A DNA stretch of 64,000 nt, taken from the NCBI GenBank assembly GCA_009103225.1, contig RHPI01002533.1, positions 1,099,692 to 1,163,691 on the forward strand, written 5' to 3'. Shown piece after piece: positions 42,001-56,887 of the stretch. Source of the DNA: Chlorokybus atmophyticus. Lineage: Eukaryota > Streptophyta > Chlorokybophyceae > Chlorokybales > Chlorokybaceae. A program made the translations under genes and the position numbers. Under the pieces are notes generated by a model. That model was not told the origin of the DNA and made no database searches. It saw nothing but the letters and a program-made list of their open reading frames with translations. The number at the start of each line of letters is the position of its first letter. The stretch's first letter is position 1.

Positions 42001-42224
42001 GTATGATGTCCTCACATGCGTCATGATTCTCGCGGATAGCCGTTGCCGAAAACCAAGTCGCCAGGCACGATCTGCGCATGTTCACTGGTGAATTGATGCC
42101 AGCAGACTGCTCCACGTAACTGACTTACACGCCGCCAGGACCGGACACTGTTCAGTGAACAGTGACGCCAGTGAACAGTGTTGTGCACGCCAGAACACTT
42201 GTGTGCCCTTGCTTTGCTACGAAT

Positions 42225-42255
42225 GCCAGTAGCCTACTGCCAGTAGGCTACTGGC
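42225..42255. repeat. Perfect 15-bp palindrome
   Basis: GCCAGTAGCCTACTG and its reverse complement are separated by one base. It lies about 180 bp upstream of the squalene epoxidase start, next to a GTTCAGTGAACAGTG-type repeat (42141-42178). Confidence 0.65.
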
Positions 42256-42381
42256 ATAAGCTACTACCTACGCCTAAGCGCTGAAGTCCGATCAATCTCC
42301 CGCCACATTGTCTGTGCGTTGTCAACCGCAACGTGGCTACTAGTGGTAGTTGTTGCCGCCGCCGCCGCCGCCGCTACATAG

Positions 42382-45016
<2,635 letters not shown>

Positions 45017-45890
45017 CTTTAACGCACCAACCTTGAATAGCTGCGATTTGGGGGAAAGAGCTGTACAGTTCAGTACATACTCAACTGGATTCTTGGGTTG
45101 CCTATTTATTGCAGCTTCTGCATGGTGTTGAGCCCTTGATGTGTTATTGTTGCAGTCACTTGTGGCCACGCGCTGCATTTCTGTGCTTGTTTCTCTGCAT
45201 TGGTGCAACACTGATTAGCATGCAGTGCGCGCATGCCGCAAAGTACTTGTGCAAAGGCGATAGCGGCTGACTGTAGCAACAACAGCTGCAAGACTGAGGC
45301 AAAACCAAGGCACGAGGCTGACTCTCTATGCATTACCTACTCGCCCTGCTTGTTGTACAGTGGATGCACATCATACGTGTCCGGCCCACAGGAATTGACT
45401 GTCCTTTGGTGATCAGGAAATGGTTGTATTGCGGCGAGGTTGTAGCGGCGTGCATGGGTTAGGAATGCCCTGACTTGGTACATAGTCGTTCAACTGTTTG
45501 CGGAAGCTGTGCATGCTGGCCTTGGTGAATAAGACATGCGTTCCGCAAGTTAGCACTTAGCATCTACGATTTCCTGTACAATGACAAGCGCAGATCAAGC
45601 GGGGCTGCATGTCCGAACGCAAACCCTTATTGCAAGACCTGAACAAGTTTTGTGACACCCATGTAGTTGCACGAGTGTCCAAACAGCAGCTCAAACATGA
45701 CATTCACGGGAGCTGTAGACTCCGCACGCAGCAATGGTTGCTACAACGATGTCAACCCTGCATACACGCCGTAGTAGAAGTCATGACAAACATTTTCTTT
45801 GGCTGTGCCCAATCACTGTCATAACAGCAGACAGCTGACATTGCAAAAGGCATGCTAATTCACATGAAAGCCACTTCCTGTCCAGTAGTG
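45017..45890. other. Convergent intergenic region
   Basis: This lies between the ends of squalene epoxidase (+) and MAG2 (-). Only short ORFs and no recognisable gene. Confidence 0.5.
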
Positions 45891-48800
45891 CTACGCCCTG
45901 TTTGCAACCACCTTGCGAGCTTGCTCCAGCGACATGCGGAGAATGCCATGCTTCCGCAACTCATCTGTAGTACTTGCATCTGCTAACTCAGCAACCGCAG
46001 CCACTGGCAATTGCAGGATAGTGCAGGCATCCCGGAGCATTGGGAAGAAGGCTTGTGGTCGCGAGCAATACGGACTGAGTACAGAAAACACCGCAGACAT
46101 GTCTAGCTCCAGCTGCTCTGCGCCCAAGAGTGAGAAAGTGGCTTTTAGCACCAAGCCTTCGAAAATGGATGCATCCACCAACTCTGCAACCCTGCACATA
46201 CACCCGAATTTGGAATGCGTGAACTGTGGGGCGTGGCATTGCTGCAAGTGCTTGGTTTGTACAGGAAGTACTGTGGGTACTCTAGGTACTGTATGGTGGT
46301 GGATACTGCCGTACCTGCGCCAAAGCTGCGTGAACAGCTCCTCATCAAGGGACTCAGCGAGGGCACCCAACTGCTGTTGCAAAACTTCCAACGCTTCGAA
46401 CAATTCCGTTGTCATGTTGATTGGTTTCGCTGCATCTTCTGAAGGCACACTCCACCTACTTTTCTTGCGGCGATAGCCACTTGAACGAGCGTCAAACCCT
46501 CGGACCATCGCTGCTGCAAGCTTGCCAGACCATTCCTCTTGAAACTGCAAGCGCAATGCTTGCTTTGGCAAATTATCCAGTTACCAGTCTCACAATGACC
46601 ATGTCACCAAGACAACTGCAACCTCAAGGTGCACAGGTGTACCTCCGTCAAGAACTCCGTGTCCTTTCCAAACAGCGACGAAACTGCATCACTGTTGGCG
46701 CTGGTAGTTACTTGCTGAAGGTGGTGTTGCAGGCTTGCGCAAAACACCTGCTCGCTCCAATCGGACAAAAAGTGCTGAATGTAGTGTGCAGCATTTATGC
46801 ACATAGCAACTGATATCAGGCTGCTAGTATCAGAGAGAGCGGTCCTTGCTTCCTCTTCATTACAGCGGTAGCCAAGTCGTTCAATGAATGAAGACAGGAG
46901 TGGCTGCGTTGTGGATTGAACAAACCTACAAAACAAAAACATCAGCGGCTGGCATGATGGCTGAATGAACGTGTGCAGATATGGCATGTACTTGCTGTGT
47001 GAGGTCACAGCCTTACTGCAGGCGTGAAGATGCTGAAGGCACGGCAGCACATCGCTCGGCGATTGATCTGAGAAGCTGCGTTACTTGTTCTGCGCAGCGC
47101 GGTGGCTTGTACTCGACCCAAGCTACATCATCAAAGGCATCACTGTCTGACTTTGCAAGCGGTTGCCAAGCAGAACTGTCCACCATTATCTCCATGACTT
47201 GACTCTTAGCTGCCTCCCATTCGAACTTGCACCATGCTTGCAGGTGCGGTTCCTCAGCAAAAACTCTGCAATAGGGTAGGTTGCAGTGTAAGTCTCTAAT
47301 TCTTGTAGGGACTGATGAGCGATATGTGTTGCACTTCAAAGCAGTTGAGTAAACTAGACTGGACAGCTCAGTCAACCCAAACGATGAGCAAAAAGCATGG
47401 TTATGACGCAGCGAGAGATTGTACACGACCATGTTGAGAATTTTGGGTTACTTGGTACACAATTGAAGGATACTCATGCATGGGCACACGCTGGCATAAA
47501 CACCAAAGGGGTAATCGCGCACACAATGCCAGCAGCGGACTTGTCCACTGACAAGCGCTTCCCTGGTTGCAAGCATAATGTCCATCAGGTCAAGGCCACA
47601 CGTATCTGCAGTACCTGATTGCAGAACCAAGGCTGGTACTGGCACCAGCTGTCAATCCGGCATGTGCTGTGCTGCTTAGAATGTTGTCAAAATCAAGCGC
47701 TTCATCCACAGCATGAAGCCACGCCGCGCGACCTTTGTCCGCAAGAGTTGGTAGCATTTCGGAACGAAGGTGATCACCAATGATGCTGCCCATTGCATTG
47801 ACAAAGTCCATTCGAACGCTTGGTATAGGAGCCTGCCACGACCAACCCATCCATCAGCACAAATGATGTGAGTTACAGGGCCAAGTTCAGCGTGTCTGAA
47901 CTTGACATACCTTCAGTTCAGCTAGCAGCGGTTGTAATGCACGCTCCAAAGAAGCTGCGTTCTGCTTTGCGGTTTTCAATGCAAGCGCATACAACAGCTC
48001 TGGTCGTCCTGCCCACTTTTTGAAGTGGTAATGCAGTCGTGGCACCAATGCAGCTACCAATTCGGCTACGCCCCAGAGTGTACCATCTGCTCCGGACACA
48101 ACCTGCAGTGTCGAAAGCGCCTGCACGAACGGAGTGTAAGACTACAGTGTGTCCCATGTCCAGTTGAACAGTGTTGTGCATAACAGTTCACTACTACAGC
48201 AAACGCACTGTGGCCTAGTCGTACTGCAAACATTGCAGCTACCAAGTAGATGATCATGCGCATTGGCAGAAACGCTGCTGTGGATGCCGACCTGAAAACA
48301 AGCTTGCAACCCTTCACCAGAGGGACCCTCAATGGAGTGTGCAGCGGAAGCGCCAGCTTCTCCCAGGTCTGGTGGCCATCCTACCGTGCTTAGCAAACCT
48401 CTAAACTCTGACAACAAAGACTTTTTCAACACTTGTAGCAGTCGCTGTAGCTGTGCTTGCAGCGCTATGCGCATCCGCGGCCAAGATGCATGCTGTGTAT
48501 GCTCGACCAGTTCAGCATAAGCCTATACACGAACACCGTATGATTAGTGCAAGTCATGCAGGTCCAAGTCTCAATCAACTTGTCTGAGCACGCAACCATT
48601 GCAATATGATGTGACTGCAGCAATCGGCGACGTGTGATTGGATGGTGCACTCTGACCTGCACGGATGCACCAAGGTCGCTGCCAAAATTGGCTTCTATGG
48701 CGTGAATCAGAGACTCGGCATGAAGAGCACTGTCTACGTATATACGGGCTCCATCAACAGCTGCTGTCTCGTTTGCCAGGGTTGTCAGCCTGTTGCTGCT

Positions 48801-49787
48801 AGTTGTTGTACGCGCCAGTGCAATCTCATCCTGCAACAGCGAATGCAGAGTGTTAGTGGGAATCGCAAGTAGACGCGTGTGTGGTTGTTGATGCGAAATG
48901 AGCCAGTGCAGCTATGCGGCCCAACTCATGAGCACCACACAGACTGCAAAGTGTGAGGGTCGCACTTATGCACTGGTGTCGCGTAAAATTAAGCTTTGAC
49001 AGCTGACAGCTGACAGGCGATCGTACTGAGGCATGCACTAGCCTCACAGCACAAAGGCCGGATGCAGTGGCTAGGTTTCGTCACATGTTTATCGTGCAAG
49101 GACAGCATGCAAACTTACATGGGCGTTTTTGCAGGATTGTGCCAGACGCTCTGCAGCAGTCATCGCTGCAGCGGCTCCCTTTTCTGCATTCTGAGCAGCT
49201 TCAAGCAAACGCTGCCGAACCTGCAAACATGCTTGCCAACCAATGAACAGTGCATGTTTGCATGCGCATACCTACACAGCAACTTCAGTGGTACATTTTC
49301 CAAGCATCAACATACCAGTATGCAGCACCTCTCACCCTGATGGCTGATATACATTCACGTATGCATGCACTACAACCGGGCGCTTCTGCTCGTTCATGTG
49401 CAAACCTAGTAACTCGACTCATGACACCGGTGACGAGCTGTGACAATGACTCTCACCAGATCAAGCAGGCAGTGCAACGCTCAACCTGCTAGACTTGGCA
49501 ACCACAATGTGCGGGGGCATGGCCGCTTGAGCTGCCACTAACTGACAATGCGATTACAACTAAGAGCTCATTGTATTAACTATACAGTGCACAATGCAAG
49601 TGAGACTAACGAGGGAAATCCGAATTGCACGCAGAGCCCCGCAGGTGTGTATGCGTCTCACCTCCCGCTGTTGCAGCAGCAGATCCGCTTTCTCCAGCCG
49701 CAAACGGTCAACCAAAGCAGAAGCCTGGTCTAGGTCGCCAGTCGACGAGATGTGGCCGTCCAGCCACGATGCCGCCGCCTCCAACAT
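45891..49787 (-). CDS. MAG2: RINT1/TIP20/MAG2-family vesicle tethering protein, multi-exon
   Basis: The start is ATG at 49787 (MLEAAASWLDGHIS). Exons recognised on the minus strand include 49787-49662, 49220-49119, 48830-48657, 48522-48292, 48120-47911 and 47832-47615; further exons lie in 47550-45891 with the stop at 45891. The N terminus is a coiled coil (ALVDRLRLEKADLLLQQRE). The C-terminal RINT1/TIP20 domain has DVAWVEYKPPRCAEQVTQLL, SFIERLGYRCNEEEAR, AEQLELDMSAVFSVLSPYC and FFPMLRDACTILQLPVA, matching the human RINT1 C terminus in order and spacing as I recall it. The family is a subunit of the Dsl1/NRZ complex that tethers Golgi-derived vesicles at the ER. Exon borders in the middle were not all resolved. 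Confidence 0.85.
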
Positions 49788-50458
49788 CGCCGCCCACCGG
49801 AGCGGCAGCCCAAACTACTACTTCAGCTTGATCCTATCCACTCTTGACTCTGTTCTCCGTCAGTCTGACCAAGAATTCCGCTAGCTAACTGTTGTCAAGC
49901 GCCGGCTGCAAGCCTTCTAACCGCGGATGATGGGGCGGACGGGTTGCGCGACCCCGTTAGTTTAACTGCTTGGCTTGGTCGTCCTACACCGAAAAGGCCG
50001 TTCTTAACACCATGGTGATGGACAACTTTGGGGGTTTGGGGTTGAGGTGGTCGGCGGCGGCGGGAAGGAGGAGGAGGAGGTGACGGCGGCAAGTGCAACA
50101 GCAGCGACAACAAGTAAGACTCTAGGGTCATTGATGCAGCCACGAAGTATGGCCATGCTGGGTAGTTAGGGTTGATAGACGATAGCGGCCCAGCGGCCTT
50201 CGCAAGCTTGGCGGACTGACACCACCTCAGAGGCGGCTCCGGCGTTGACATTCGCGGGTCGCTTGCAACGGACTTGCACCAGTACCTACGCGCAGGTCCT
50301 GCGCACGGACGCCAGCAATGTCGCGGCGCCTGTCTCGCTGGTAAGTGGGCTGGGGCGGGCGCCCGCTGCTCGCCGACCCCCCTCTGCAACGGACTTGCCC
50401 CCTCTGCGCTGGGTACATCGCCGCGGCCGCACCGCACTGCATGCTTCTGCACGCGCTG

Positions 50459-50800
50459 CTACACCCCCTCCTCGCCCTCGGCCTCTTGATCACCGACAGC
50501 CCCTGGCCACTCACAACCCCTTCCTACCCCTTTATCCATCCTCCTACCACCTGCTCTCCCCGCTCTACCACCTGCTCCCTTTGTCCCCGTGCTGGCTCCA
50601 CCTCTCCCCTCTGCCCCTGTTCCTCCCTTCCCCTCTCCACCCTTGTCACTGCCCGCTTCCCCACTGCCTACCACTGCACCACCTCTCCCCCTGCCTCTTT
50701 CAGTCCTGCTCCCACCCCTGCTCCCGCCCCTGCTCCCGCCCCCTTTAATTCTCCCCACCCCTCCCCTCTCCTCACCCTCACCGCTGGTCCCCACGACGGC
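50459..50800 (+). repeat. Pyrimidine-rich, C-rich tract
   Basis: More than 300 bp in which the plus strand is nearly all C and T, with repeats of CTGCTCCCGCCCC (50706-50740). On the other strand it is a G-rich tract able to form triplex or quadruplex structures. It encodes Pro/Leu-rich sequence in the retroelement ORF. Confidence 0.6.
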
Positions 50801-51599
50801 CGATAGACTTTTCATTTTCAGGCACGCCCTCTCCCTGCGACCCCTCCACCCCGTCGTCGCCCTCATCGACAACAGCGCCCGCAGGCACCTCAGCTCACGC
50901 CTCCTCCTCCCCTACCCTCCTTTCCCCCACCGCCGCTGCTTGCTGGCTCACCTCCTCCTCTACCCCCGCCTTCTGCCCCGTTCATATGCGTGGCCTGCGA
51001 CAAAGTGTGCCTAGAACGGCCTAGAAAGACGCAGTGCTGACGTTGCCCCGCTCTATTGGCCTGCACGTGCCAGGGCGAGGGCGCGACGCAGATATGCGTC
51101 AGAGCGTGGCTGGCGTGGGCCTGACTGAAAATTGCTGCGCGCTGCTGCCAGCGCTGTCGCTCTCCCAACAGCGTCAACCAGTCACCCTCGAGGAAGTGAC
51201 CACACCGCCCTGTACTAACGATGTCGCCGAGGCCGTGTTGTCTGCCGGTGGCGGCGCCAGCAGGAGGCGTGGCATGAGCAGAAAAAGATGCCAGCCAATG
51301 CGGTCACCGGGTGCCGTCGTCAGCCGTGTGAGTGCTAGCTCTAGGCACCGCCGTACATCACTGCGTGCCTCGCACGGCACACGAGACGTGGGGCAAATGC
51401 TGTCAGACAGGAGGGCGACGGCGGCGTCGAAATCTCCGACCCACACCAATGCCCCTTCCGTGGGGTCTGGACATGGCCCTGTGCGCCGCCTCCACCCACC
51501 GAACACACAGTTAGCGAGCTTCGCCGCCTCCACCCTGAACCTATGCGTGACATGCCCGAATGAGCAACATCCTTTGAGCCATCACACAAGCCTGAACTC

Positions 51600-53101
51600 G
51601 ATATCGAGGAATTCACACAAGCGCTAGCCACGGCGCGAAGACTATCGACCCCGGTACCCTCAGGCTGGACTTATGACCACCTGATCTCACTATGTATTGA
51701 CGGTTCGGGTCAGGCCACGTGTTTCAGGCTGCTGCTGGCTGCTTGTACCCTACTCGCTACCGGCCGTTTGCCGACCTTCGTCGCGCCTCTCCTCGCTACA
51801 TGCAGCTTCGTCGACATAAGCAAGAAGGACGATCCAGATCCAGTTGCTGCGGGCGTGCGCCCCATCGCCATGGGCGTAGTCCTGCATCGCCTCACTGCTT
51901 GAGCGCTCTCCTCGCAGGATCAGGACGGGATGGTGACACCTCACGGCCCCTGGCAGCTAGGAGCTGGAGTGCATTCCGCCGCAGAAACGATCGGACACGG
52001 TGTGCGCGCGTGGCTCGAGTATCACAGGAATCACGTTGCCCTGCCTTTGAACATCGCAAACGCCTTCAATTTTCTTGATAGGGTCACCGTTTTTGAGGAG
52101 CAACGCGACTCCCCCTTTTCCCACTACATCCCCTTCATTCACCAATTCTACGGCGCGCCATCCGCCCTGTTGTACCGTGCCGGCGATGTCATATTACGGT
52201 GAAGTCGGCCACGGGCGTGAGACAGGGGGACTTTGTAGCAGGTTTTTTATATGCCTTGGGTTACACTCGTGCTATGACAGAGGCGCTGCAATTCTGGCCC
52301 ATTGTTCGCGCCCCATAGTACCATAATGACCCACACGTGTTGGGCCCCCCGCGTTTGATCACAGCAACAGTGTCGGCACTCGAGCGGTCATTCGCACGGA
52401 GGGCACTTTGCATCCAACCACGGAAATGCGCGGCCTTCGGCTGGAGTGCCAACGAGCGGATCATCACGGAGCACTTTTCGTCAAAAGTCCGCGTCAGCGA
52501 CGGCGGCATCGTCGTCCTCGGCGTGCCAATCGGCCCACTAAGGTCCCTACTATAGGCCGTCACGGCGTCGGTCACTGAAACACTTGCTGTCGCCGACTCT
52601 TTGCTCGAGCTCGGCGACGTACAAGCCGCGCTGCGTCTGCTCCAATCCTGCGTGGCGACGCGCACGGGGTACTTACAGCGAACACTACTGCCGAATCGGT
52701 AATCCAGTACCAAACCCTGGATGCGAGTTTGGCGTCGCGGGCGCTGCGTTTTGCCGGAGCATCACACGCAGTCAACCCTGGCGCGCAAAGCGATTGGGGA
52801 TCACCTTCGGACGCCCCGTCAACAGCTGTCCATGCTTACCGCGCCGCGGCGTTTGCACAAGTTTTTTCAGCCAATCACAGCTGGCGGCCTTGACATTTAT
52901 TCGGCTCGAAGCAAAGCTATGCCAGCATTCGTGGGTGGATGGGCTGCAGCAGCGGCCCCAATCATGAAGCGTTTCGCCATCAACGACCCAGATTTCGCAG
53001 CAGCCCTGGAAGACATCAACGGCGGCGCCAACCCTTTTCAGATGATTCTCAAGGCCGCCGTACATCTCCTACGTCGCAAATTTTACACGGTAACTGACTA
53101 A
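51600..53101 (+). pseudogene. Reverse transcriptase of the non-LTR element, frameshifted and catalytically altered
   Basis: RT landmarks in order: SGWTYDHLISLC, GVRPIAMGVVLHRLTA (51850-51900, then TGA), WQLGAGVHSAAETIGHGVRA, motif A LPLNIANAFNFLDR (Asn where the catalytic Asp belongs), SATGVRQGDFVAGFLYALGY in a shifted frame, motif C as YHNDPHVLGPP instead of xxDD, and VVLGVPIGP. Downstream is a long C-terminal region (VGGWAAAAAPIMKRFAINDP). There are at least three frame changes and two stops. The catalytic Asp residues are gone, so it is inactive. Confidence 0.7.
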
Positions 53102-53614
53102 GGACCGAGGGAGGACTGCCGGGTGCCTGAGCCTGCCTGAGCCTGCCTGAAATGTTACTTTTGGATTGCTGGGTTTGCCGATGGCCTGAATGGGCTGACG
53201 CAGACGACCGTGGGCCGAAAGTGGTTGTCAGTGGCACTGACCGGCCAAGAGTTGTCAACCCGTTACCCTTTGGTCAATGTGCACAGAGGGTCATTAGCCG
53301 GTACTTACGATCAGCTGACAGCAATAGCCGGCAGTTTCTTTGCCGTTACACTGCTGTTAATATGTGACCCTTACCGTTTAACAAAAGTTGGCAATTCTTG
53401 CCGTAAGCCAACACCAACATGCTATGCAGCTTGTACAAACCTTGAACTGATTGTTTGATCTTGCACTTATTAGCCCACAATATATACAATGTACCGGCAG
53501 TGGTGAGAGTATGTCCACTTGCAACTGAGCAGCCAACTTGCAAATGAAACAACCCTATAATATTGAGTCTAGCTATCGCACACATGCGCAGCTTGTCAAC
53601 CCGTGGTGCCTGCC

Positions 53615-54100
53615 TCAAAACTCCTCCTCAACCCCCTCCTTATGTTCCTCATCCGACAAGTCTTCTGCTTCAATATCGGAGTCATCTTCATCTGCTGCCT
53701 CGCTCGCTAACAGTGCAGCGGCTACTTCGTCCTACAGCTTGAATGTCAGCGCCGTGCACACGCATGCGCTTGATGGTCGCTTTGAGAGTGACCACCTGCA
53801 TTTGGTAATGCTGTAAGAGTGGCGTGCTGCTCCAGAGGACTAGCCCATCAGCATACACATGCTTACCTCGTCTTCCGCTTTATTGCACTCCGCCAGCCAG
53901 ACAGTCAGCCTGCCGCGCTGCTCTCGGTTCACTCTGACCAACATGGCAATCTGCAAGCATACTACTTGATTGCCGCTGAAAACATTAAACTAGGTCATGA
54001 ATTACCCGTTCGTGGTACTCCGCAGCTTCACTTTTGCGAACTTGTGAGCTCCGCAAGTAGAAATAGGCTGCATTTGCGAGATGGATCATGCTGTTCATGT
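53615..54100 (-). CDS. Possible small host gene with acidic C terminus, low confidence
   Basis: Minus-strand segments bounded by plausible splice sites read FYLRSSQVRKSEAAEYHER, IAMLVRVNREQRGRLTVW with LAECNKAEDE, VVTLKATIKRMRVHGADIQ, and an acidic end (ADEDDSDIEAEDLSDEEH...EEEF) stopping at 53615. The phase between the last two segments is unclear. I recognise no family. It could be a host gene cut by the nearby retroelement insertion. Confidence 0.35.
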
Positions 54101-55364
54101 GCATGACACTGGAGGCTGTGCATGAGGGTGTGCATGTGGTATTGACAGTGTTTGTAATGTGCAAGATACTTGAGGCTGTGCATGTGCAAGGTTAAGAACC
54201 CTAGCATGTGGCATTAATTGTGCAGCGTAACCCACCCGGGTTATTCCGGTCTTGTTTGGTCCCTTCAATCATGCCGCCGTGGTCGCAGCTGCTGGTGGGT
54301 CGGATGTTTTTTGAAGGCAGTATTGTGGTGTGCCTTTGCCCACTTGGAGGGGGAGCCCTGTAAAATATCGCCCGAGTCACTGTTGTCATTAGCTGTGCCC
54401 TTGGTAGGCATGGTGGGGTTTGACACCAAGGACACCCCACCGGCACCCTGCCTGCCCTGTGCGAACATGGAATTCATCCCGGACCTCGACCACAATGCCC
54501 ACTACGCCCTGACAGCGCCGTCAATGATCCACCAAATGCCACATACCCTCGGCATCACTGCCATGTAAGGGCATAGCTTGGCGGAGCTATCAATGGTGTT
54601 TTCATGTGCAGGGACTGGCATTGCCAGCACTTGTCAATGGTACGAACTGCCATTGCCACTGTACAAAGGTACCATTTCAATGGTATCTTTTGGCAAAGGC
54701 ATCTTCGTACCTTTGAAACGGTTCAATCAGGATTTATACATAAACTCACCCTAGACGTGCAATGGCTCGATCGTACCGTAATAATGGTGCGACCAAGCCA
54801 GTAAATGGCGACCAAGTTTCCCGCCTCTGGCATGCAAGAGTAGCGGTGGCGGTGGCGGCGGCGGCGGCGGGTGTGCGTGATGCTGGATATGATGCAGGTT
54901 ACATTGGCGACACCTGTATAGACGTCAGTGAGATATGGGAGTTCTTTGTCCGTGTTGCCACATGCGCTTCGCCACACGCAGCTCGGTCTACATGCACATT
55001 GTTAGCAGCAGGGTGTGCAAGCAAATCAAGCTATATGTCGGCCAGCGTCCACAATAATACGATGCGGGTCATGTTGAACCGGGCAGTTCGATCAAGGATG
55101 CGCACATACTTGATGCTAAAGGATTCCTCCAGGAGACACACGCACAGCAGCAACAGGAGCATCCGTAGAAATGACTCCCCAACAGTTCGGCCTTGCCCAC
55201 AAATCAACTAAAGATCCAGCTATAACTTAATTAGGGATCCATATGCAAACAACATATCCATTTTTGCACTCTTTGCGGCTGCAGCCACAACTTTGTTTGG
55301 TATCGAGCTGCCATTAAGGTCGGTATCCGTCTTTTCTTGAACTCAATAATAGCCACATCCTAAA
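54101..55364. other. Intergenic with short chance ORFs
   Basis: No recognisable gene. A run of related GTGCATG / CTTGAGGCTGTGCATG direct repeats lies at 54105-54190. The plus ORF at 54218-54568 has no known motif. A GGTGGCGGCGGCGG repeat lies near 54846-54870. Confidence 0.4.
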
Positions 55365-55592
55365 CTAATTTTGGGTTGGATTATGTATGAAGGAGATTAA
55401 TCTTAATGCGTGATCTAACCAAAAATGTTATGGCCGCAGTTCGCGGCGAGAAACCAAAAATGCCACAGCACACGGGTTTTTCGTGTCTCAATCACCGAGT
55501 TTCAGACCTACGCGGCAGCACCTGTTGGATTAGCAAGCAACATCAGACGACCTAATAACCGACTAGCTAGACTACAACGACACGAGACACCC
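55365..55592 (+). repeat. Left arm of a long inverted repeat
   Basis: It contains TTATGGCCGCAGTTCGCGGC and GGATTAGCAAGCAACA, both also present in the reverse complement of 63766-64000 at the same spacing. Estimated identity is about three quarters. Confidence 0.75.
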
Positions 55593-55694
55593 TACAACGT
55601 GTTTATCAAGCATATGATCTGACACGGCTGCCTAAAATTGTGTCACATGCCGCAATGCATGCATCACGCATGCACCAACAGCTGCATGCAACGG

Positions 55695-55800
55695 CACTAC
55701 CGGTATATGTATATATACATATATACATACATATATTTATATACATATATATGTATAGCCATACATATAAATATATTTTTGTATACATATATACACCGCG
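55695..55800. repeat. AT-rich TA/TACA microsatellite
   Basis: Runs of TATATACATATATACATA with internal inversions, able to fold back. No coding content. Confidence 0.7.
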
Positions 55801-56887
55801 GTAATTACATACATATACCACTTGTATCAAATAGATAAAGGTGAAGGTGGAGTTTACCACTATAGAGGTGACTTGGGGAGGGAGACTTTGTTCGACTTGC
55901 CGTTTTGTCCAATCACAGCGCAAAACTACCGGCAAATGTTTGCATGGCGCCCTGCGTCACCTGCGCGCGCAAGGTTGGTTGCGGAGTTCTGGTCAAGTCT
56001 TTACATGTTTACCTCATGTGCTACCACGGTTTACCAATGATTATACATGCAAGTCGCAGCCTTCAACTTGCTTGCCCCGCAGCTTGCTACTAGCAGGCCG
56101 CGGGGCAAGCCATTAATAGGCCGCGGGGTTGAGCCGGCAATTTTGCAATAATGTGGGTGGCGTACAATCATTATGGTTTGTAACAATGGAAGGATCAATC
56201 TTAGCGTTCCGAGTTGTTAAGTATGAAGTCTTGTATCGTTGATGGAACCGGTCACAGTTTCAATGATAATGTGTACAGCTTTAGCATGCAACATGAATGC
56301 ATTATACTGTTATCGTCGAGTCCTCAATTGCGTTCGGGAGTAAAGACACTGTTAACGAATTGGTCACAATTGTAATTGCGATTCATACAAGTCTTTCTCA
56401 CGGCCTGAACCCTTCATTACGTAAACACCGAATCCTTAGCATTGTTGGGGATCCGATACTTACGATAGTCACCGGCGGATTGCCATTTGTCACAGGTCGC
56501 AATAAAATTCCGGCTGCGGCTACAACATATATACGGATCCTTCATAAACTTTGCACAATCCGCAAATAATGTCCAACTTCGTCCATTACAAAGTTGCGGA
56601 TCCAGCCTGATTTGCCGAAACCCATTTCTACCGGTGGAGGAGGAGGAATTGAACGAGGGCTTTCGATGTGTGCGTGTGCCTGAGAAACCTGTGGCACGCC
56701 AACATGGAAGTGGAGGCGTCCCTTCGCAAGCGTCGGAATCCAGATGGTATGGCTCGGAACATGCGCTGCAGTGGCAATCGTGCAGTGCAACAACGGCCAA
56801 GGCTTTTCGGCCTCCAACATGGGGCGGTTTATTAAGTGCATCCGAAATGTACATTTCCTAACGGAAGAGCTCTAATGGGAGACCGGT

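Larger units (their letters stand above)
50245..53101 (+). mobile_element. Decayed non-LTR (LINE-type) retroelement
   Basis: A reverse-transcriptase region (51600-53101) is preceded by a Pro-rich, very C-rich stretch with a possible CPLC-type finger (CPLCAGYIAAAAPHC near 50400). No LTR, protease or integrase is seen. I place the start where C-rich coding-like sequence begins next to the MAG2 promoter; the true 5' end is unclear. Confidence 0.6.
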
